A stretch of DNA of 64,000 nt from Mycolicibacter heraklionensis. GTDB lineage: Bacteria > Actinomycetota > Actinomycetes > Mycobacteriales > Mycobacteriaceae. The notes beneath the pieces are model-generated. The model was not told the DNA's origin, made no database searches, and was given only the letters and a program-made list of their open reading frames with translations. The position numbers and the translations under genes are program-made. Below are positions 59,900-64,000 of this stretch, piece after piece. Position 1 is the first letter of the stretch. Every line of letters starts with the position of its first letter. The stretch covers positions 1,988,880-2,052,879 of the forward strand of contig NZ_CP080997.1 of the NCBI RefSeq assembly GCF_019645815.1, written 5' to 3'.

Positions 59900-61084
59900 C
59901 TACAGCAGCGCGCCGACGTTGTTGCCCAGCGTCCACGCCAACGCGGCGACCAGCGTGGTGACCGCGAACAACACGGCCAGCCAGATGACCACCATCCGGC
60001 GGGCGTGCTGGCGCTCCAACACGAACTGGCTCAGTTCGACTCCGCCGAATTGCCCTGTCACCAGCTGATATTGGGTGTCGGTGTCGTCCACCCAGTCAGC
60101 CGGCCCGCGAGTCATATGCAGTGTCTGGTGCGCCGGCGGCACCGGGCGCTCGGCGGCGCGCCTGGGCGGGGCCGCGTTGTGCTGAGCGGAATTGCGGGGG
60201 GCCGGCACCCGAAACGCCGGCAGTGCCAGCCGCTCGCTGATCACGTCGACTGCGTGCGCCATCTCGAGCCCGTCGGCATAGCGCTCCGCCGGTTCACGGG
60301 CGGTCGCCCGGGCAACCAGGTCGTCGAATTCGCCTGGGACCCCGTCGATGGCGGAACTCGGCGGGGGGATATCGTGATCCAGTCGTTGGTAGGCCACCGT
60401 CAACGCCGAATCGCCGGAGAAGGGTGTCTGTCCGGTCAACAGCTCGTAGGTGAGCACGCCGACCCCGTACACGTCGCTGGCGGGTCCGGCGTTTCCGTCC
60501 CGGACCTGCTCCGGTGACAGGTAGGCCGCGGTGCCCAAAATCACGTTGGTGGAGGTGATTCCCGCCGCCGCGAGGGCGCGGACCAACCCGAAGTCGACCA
60601 CCTTCACGTCGCCGTCGTCGGAGATCAGGATGTTCTCCGGTTTGACGTCACGGTGCACCAGCCCGGCCCGGTGCGCGATCCCCAGTGCCCCCAGCACCGG
60701 CCGCAGTACCGCGGCGACCGCATGCGGCGGCATCGGGCCACGTTCGTTGAGCAGCTCTCGCAGCGTCCCGCCCTCGACGAGTTCCATCACCAGAAACGGC
60801 TGCCCGGGGTCGTGCGGGGTACCGAAACCCTGGTCGTAGACCGCGACCAGCCCGGGGTCTTTGAGCCGGGCGACCGCTCGGGCCTCGAGCTGGAACCGGG
60901 TCAGGAATTGCTGGTCACCGGCGTAGCGCAGATCCATCACCTTGACCGCGACCGGGCGGTCCAGGCGCTCGTCGAGACCGCGGTACACCGTGGAGGTGCC
61001 GCCGGTGGCGATCCGGGCGCCCACCCGGTACCGGCCGTCGAGCAGGGCGCCCGCCAGTGCGTCGCCGCCCCACGCTCCAGTCAC
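59900..61084 (-). CDS. pknL: Serine/threonine protein kinase PknL
   Basis: 394 residues. Hanks-type kinase: glycine loop ATGGTSTVYRG, Lys48 (VAVKVMD), catalytic HRDVKPENIL with Asp146, DFG Asp164, and the activation segment ending GTAAYLSPEQV. After a 70-residue juxtamembrane linker there is one helix (MVVIWLAVLFAVTTLVAALAW, ~360-385) and almost no extracellular domain, so signal input is probably inside the membrane. It is encoded next to the DNA-binding protein Rv2175c, its known substrate in M. tuberculosis, in a divergent pair. Confidence 0.95.
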   Translation of the reverse strand: MTGAWGGDALAGALLDGRYRVGARIATGGTSTVYRGLDERLDRPVAVKVMDLRYAGDQQFLTRFQLEARAVARLKDPGLVAVYDQGFGTPHDPGQPFLVMELVEGGTLRELLNERGPMPPHAVAAVLRPVLGALGIAHRAGLVHRDVKPENILISDDGDVKVVDFGLVRALAAAGITSTNVILGTAAYLSPEQVRDGNAGPASDVYGVGVLTYELLTGQTPFSGDSALTVAYQRLDHDIPPPSSAIDGVPGEFDDLVARATAREPAERYADGLEMAHAVDVISERLALPAFRVPAPRNSAQHNAAPPRRAAERPVPPAHQTLHMTRGPADWVDDTDTQYQLVTGQFGGVELSQFVLERQHARRMVVIWLAVLFAVTTLVAALAWTLGNNVGALL

Positions 61085-61096
61085 CTGGTCATGGTA
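61084..61096 (-). promoter_or_regulatory. Putative -10 of a leaderless pknL transcript
   Basis: On the minus strand TACCAT (61096-61091), 6 nt, then GTG at 61084. Confidence 0.55.
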
Positions 61097-61124
61097 TGTG
61101 TGTGGACGGCCGGTCCGGCGGCTT

Positions 61125-61137
61125 TAAACTTGTGTCG
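61125..61137 (+). promoter_or_regulatory. Putative -10 of a leaderless Rv2175c-like transcript
   Basis: TAAACT at 61125-61130, 6 nt, then GTG. Divergent to the pknL -10, only 28 bp away. Confidence 0.55.
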
Positions 61138-61541
61138 TGAGCAGCATTCCGGCCTCCGAAGACGTGCTTGAGCCCGACGAACCCACCTTTGATCTGCCGA
61201 CGGTCGCCGAAATGCTCGGGGTGCCAGTCACCAAGGTGCACCAGTACCTGCGCGACAATCATCTGGTCGCGGTGCGGCGGGCCGGCGTGCTGGTGGTCCC
61301 GCAGGTGTTCTTCACCGCAGACGGGGACGTCGTCAAGAGCCTGCCGGGGCTACTGGCACTGCTGCACGACGGCGGATATCAGCAGACCGACATCGTGCGG
61401 TGGCTGTTCACCCCGGATTCGTCGCTGTCGTTGACCCGCGACGGCGTGCGGGAGTCGATCGACAACGCCCGCCCGATCGATGCGCTGCACGCACATCAGG
61501 CCCGCGAGGTGATGCGCCGGGCGCAAGCCATGGCCTACTGA
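61137..61541 (+). CDS. Winged-helix DNA-binding protein (Rv2175c-like)
   Basis: 134 residues. DLPTVAEMLGVPVTKVHQYL at about 19-38 is a helix-turn-helix and VRRAGVLVVPQVFF forms the wing, as in the DNA-binding domain of Rv2175c. In M. tuberculosis PknL phosphorylates a Thr in the flexible N-terminal tail and so abolishes DNA binding; here the tail (SSIPASEDVLEPDEPTFD) has Ser3, Ser4, Ser7 and Thr17 as candidates. It reads divergently from pknL and converges on mptA. Confidence 0.92.
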   Translation: MSSIPASEDVLEPDEPTFDLPTVAEMLGVPVTKVHQYLRDNHLVAVRRAGVLVVPQVFFTADGDVVKSLPGLLALLHDGGYQQTDIVRWLFTPDSSLSLTRDGVRESIDNARPIDALHAHQAREVMRRAQAMAY

Positions 61542-61557
61542 CTTCAAGCGGCGTCGC

Positions 61558-63138
61558 TCAAGCGGCGTCGAGTTCCGGCGCCGGCTGTGCCTGGGACAGC
61601 CGGCGCCAGGCGTACACGGCGCAACCGGTCGCACCGATCACATGCAGCCAGGTGTACATGCCGTGCGAGCCGTCGGGTTTGAAGATCACCATGATCCACG
61701 TCGAGGCCGCGGCGATCGCGGCGATCGCGGTCGGTGAACGGACCAGGGTGGCCGCCACCGCCAGCGGCCAGGTGTAGTACCAGGGCAAGGCGGCGGGCAC
61801 GAACAGCACCACCACCAGCATGGCCCAGGCGATTCCGGCGACCGCAGCGCGATCGTCGCGCCGCGACCGCCACCACAGCACCGGCAGCGCCAGCCCGATC
61901 ACCGCGACCCCGCTGATCCGGGTGATGTGCAGAACGGCGTAGAAGTTGACCGGGGCGAACAACCCGCCGACGGCGTGGATCAGGTTGGCGGCCGCCGTCG
62001 GCACGGTCAGCCAGTTGATGATCTTGACGTTGCCGGCCAGCAATGCGGTCAACCAGCCCAGGCCCACTCCGGCCAGGGCCGACAGCACCGCGAACACCGC
62101 GACAACGATCGCCGTGGACACCGCAGTCGCGGCGGCGAAGGCGACCACCGTCGGATAGCCGCGGGGTTCAAGCCGCGGTTCCAGCTTCGGCTCTCCTTCG
62201 TCGAGCCTCGCTGAACCGCGGGGCTCCCGCAGGCGACGCATCCACACCCACACCAGGAAGGGCAATGCGATTGCGGCAGTGGCTTTTACCGCTGCCGCCA
62301 GCGCCACCAGCGTTATCCCCGCCAGGTGGCGGCGTTCCAGGGTCAGCGCGATCCCGGCGAGCACCAGGCCGACCATCAGCATCTCGTTGTGCACCCCGCC
62401 CATCAGGTGGATGATCACCAACGGGTTGAGCACGGCCAGAAACAGCGCCGCGGGCGCGCTGCCACCGACTCGGGCCGCCACCCGGGGCGCGGCCCAGATC
62501 AGCAGCGCCAGCCCGGGCAGCATGCACAGGCGCAGCACCATGGTGCCGGCCACCACGTTGTTGCCCACCAGCATCGTGACGAGCTTGGCGACCAGAATGA
62601 ATGCCGGGCCGTACGGTGCCGTCGTCGCGGCCCAGATCGGGCTGACATCGTCGAGCAGGGGATTGGGGTTGTCGACCGGCCCCACCTGATACGGGTCGAA
62701 TCCATCGCGCAGCAGGGCGCCCTGGGCCAGGTAGGAGTAGGTGTCGCGGCTGAACACCGGGACCGAGAGCAGCAGCGGCGCCAGCCAGAAGCCGGTGGTG
62801 GCGATCAACGTGTAGGTGCTCACGGTGCCCTCGATCACCCGCCGGCCCAAGCCGAGCCAGGCCACCAGCATCACCGCGACTCCGGCCCACAGCAGCACCG
62901 ACGACAGCACCAGACCGTGACCGAAGCGCAGCCATGACAGGTGCAGGGAATCCAGCACCGGGTCCTGGATGCGGGTGCTGCCGGCGCCCAAGCCGCCCAG
63001 CGTGATCAGCAGGGCGCCCAGGCAGCCGAGCCAGGCGGCCCCGGCCTGCTCGCCGGCGGCGAACTGCCGCAGTCGCCGAAGGCCGCTGGCGGCGTCGCTG
63101 GACGCACTCGTGACCGGTGGGATGGTGGGGTTCGACAT
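61558..63138 (-). CDS. mptA: Alpha-(1->6) mannopyranosyltransferase MptA
   Basis: 526 residues. GT-C enzyme that extends the alpha-1,6-mannan core of lipomannan from decaprenyl-phosphate mannose. About twelve helices; the first external loop has SVFSRDTYSYLAQGALLRDG (Asp region typical of GT-C) followed by DPYQVGP. Around residues 307-325 a loop reads EPRGSARLDEGEPKLEPRLE and is coded by a palindromic repeat also found between genes (62165-62219), so this stretch looks inserted. GGAG precedes the ATG, 15 bp after the polyprenyl synthase gene. Confidence 0.94.
   Translation of the reverse strand: MSNPTIPPVTSASSDAASGLRRLRQFAAGEQAGAAWLGCLGALLITLGGLGAGSTRIQDPVLDSLHLSWLRFGHGLVLSSVLLWAGVAVMLVAWLGLGRRVIEGTVSTYTLIATTGFWLAPLLLSVPVFSRDTYSYLAQGALLRDGFDPYQVGPVDNPNPLLDDVSPIWAATTAPYGPAFILVAKLVTMLVGNNVVAGTMVLRLCMLPGLALLIWAAPRVAARVGGSAPAALFLAVLNPLVIIHLMGGVHNEMLMVGLVLAGIALTLERRHLAGITLVALAAAVKATAAIALPFLVWVWMRRLREPRGSARLDEGEPKLEPRLEPRGYPTVVAFAAATAVSTAIVVAVFAVLSALAGVGLGWLTALLAGNVKIINWLTVPTAAANLIHAVGGLFAPVNFYAVLHITRISGVAVIGLALPVLWWRSRRDDRAAVAGIAWAMLVVVLFVPAALPWYYTWPLAVAATLVRSPTAIAAIAAASTWIMVIFKPDGSHGMYTWLHVIGATGCAVYAWRRLSQAQPAPELDAA
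62165..62219. repeat. Palindromic repeat element, copy B, inside mptA
   Basis: Near-identical (52 of 55 bp) to the intergenic copy at 50039. Its 41-bp core (62177-62217) forms a hairpin. Here it stays in frame and codes a hydrophilic, Glu/Pro/Arg-rich loop segment in a membrane protein. Confidence 0.85.
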
Positions 63139-63153
63139 CGGCGCTCCGGGCGA

Positions 63154-64000
<847 letters not shown>

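Overview
The window is a GC-rich chromosomal segment from a member of the Mycobacteriaceae, almost certainly a non-tuberculous mycobacterium. The evidence is near-complete gene-by-gene agreement, from memory, with the M. tuberculosis block Rv2226 to Rv2173 (CYTH-CHAD, panB, caeA/hip1, glnA2, glnE, glnA1, lipA-lipB, dlaT, pepB, gcvT, ilvE, cobS-cobT, adoK, asnB, ctaC-ctaF-mmpS3, qcrCAB-ctaE, trpD, ripC, pimB', fadD15, aroG, pknL, mptA, idsA2-like), plus mycobacterial hallmarks: a PE-PPE-type hydrolase, an MTB12-like antigen, a 13E12-type remnant and lipomannan enzymes. The species cannot be fixed from the sequence alone.

Layout. 1-466: right end of an IS21-family element (3' part of istB and terminal repeats). 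510-1343: a protein made of two HIRAN-like halves. 1458-9883: CYTH-CHAD and panB, the exported protease/lipase CaeA, then glnA2-glnE. 9896-13877: an accessory block between glnE and glnA1 (thioesterase, exported PE-PPE hydrolase, frameshifted 13E12 HNH remnant, unknown exported protein, MTB12-like antigen). 13942-21244: glnA1, an RDD protein, a DUF4191-like protein, lipA-lipB, an epimerase and dlaT; lipoate is made next to the lipoylated E2 that uses it. 21477-31281: a polytopic membrane protein, pepB, a class III adenylyl cyclase, gcvT, ilvE, a small Cys-rich ORF, cobT-cobS, a DUF3043 protein and glycerate kinase. 31430-43268: an A-type Fe-S carrier, adenosine kinase and asnB, followed by the respiratory cluster ctaC-ctaF-mmpS3 facing ctaE-qcrC-qcrA-qcrB. 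43451-50034: trpD, an exonuclease/GIY-YIG fusion, ripC, a zincin-like protein and pimB'. 50097-58385: fadD15, two SRPBCC proteins, an ArsA-like ATPase, an acyltransferase, a GT-C mannosyltransferase and a short RNase. 58420-64000: aroG, pknL and its partner DNA-binding protein, mptA and a truncated polyprenyl synthase.

Themes. Nitrogen metabolism (glnA1, glnA2, glnE, asnB), lipoate/2-oxoacid and one-carbon metabolism, aerobic respiration (the bcc-aa3 supercomplex genes) and PIM/LM/LAM envelope synthesis (pimB', the Rv2181-like enzyme, mptA) dominate. Translational coupling by 4-bp overlaps is common (lipB-lipA, cobT-cobS, ctaE-qcrC-qcrA-qcrB, mmpS3 and its neighbour, the SRPBCC-ArsA-Rv2183c-like run). 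Many genes have a TANNNT hexamer 6-8 nt before the start codon and no Shine-Dalgarno sequence, the mycobacterial leaderless architecture.

Most unusual signals: (i) a short palindromic repeat with copies at 31286, 46319 and 50039 and a further copy inserted in frame in mptA at 62165; (ii) related long hairpins at two convergent gene junctions (15989, 32917) and a third hairpin at another (59820); (iii) the tandem HIRAN protein beside the IS21 end; (iv) leader ORFs ending on the start codons of mmpS3 and erpA; (v) a 53-residue Cys-rich ORF with a strong ribosome binding site.
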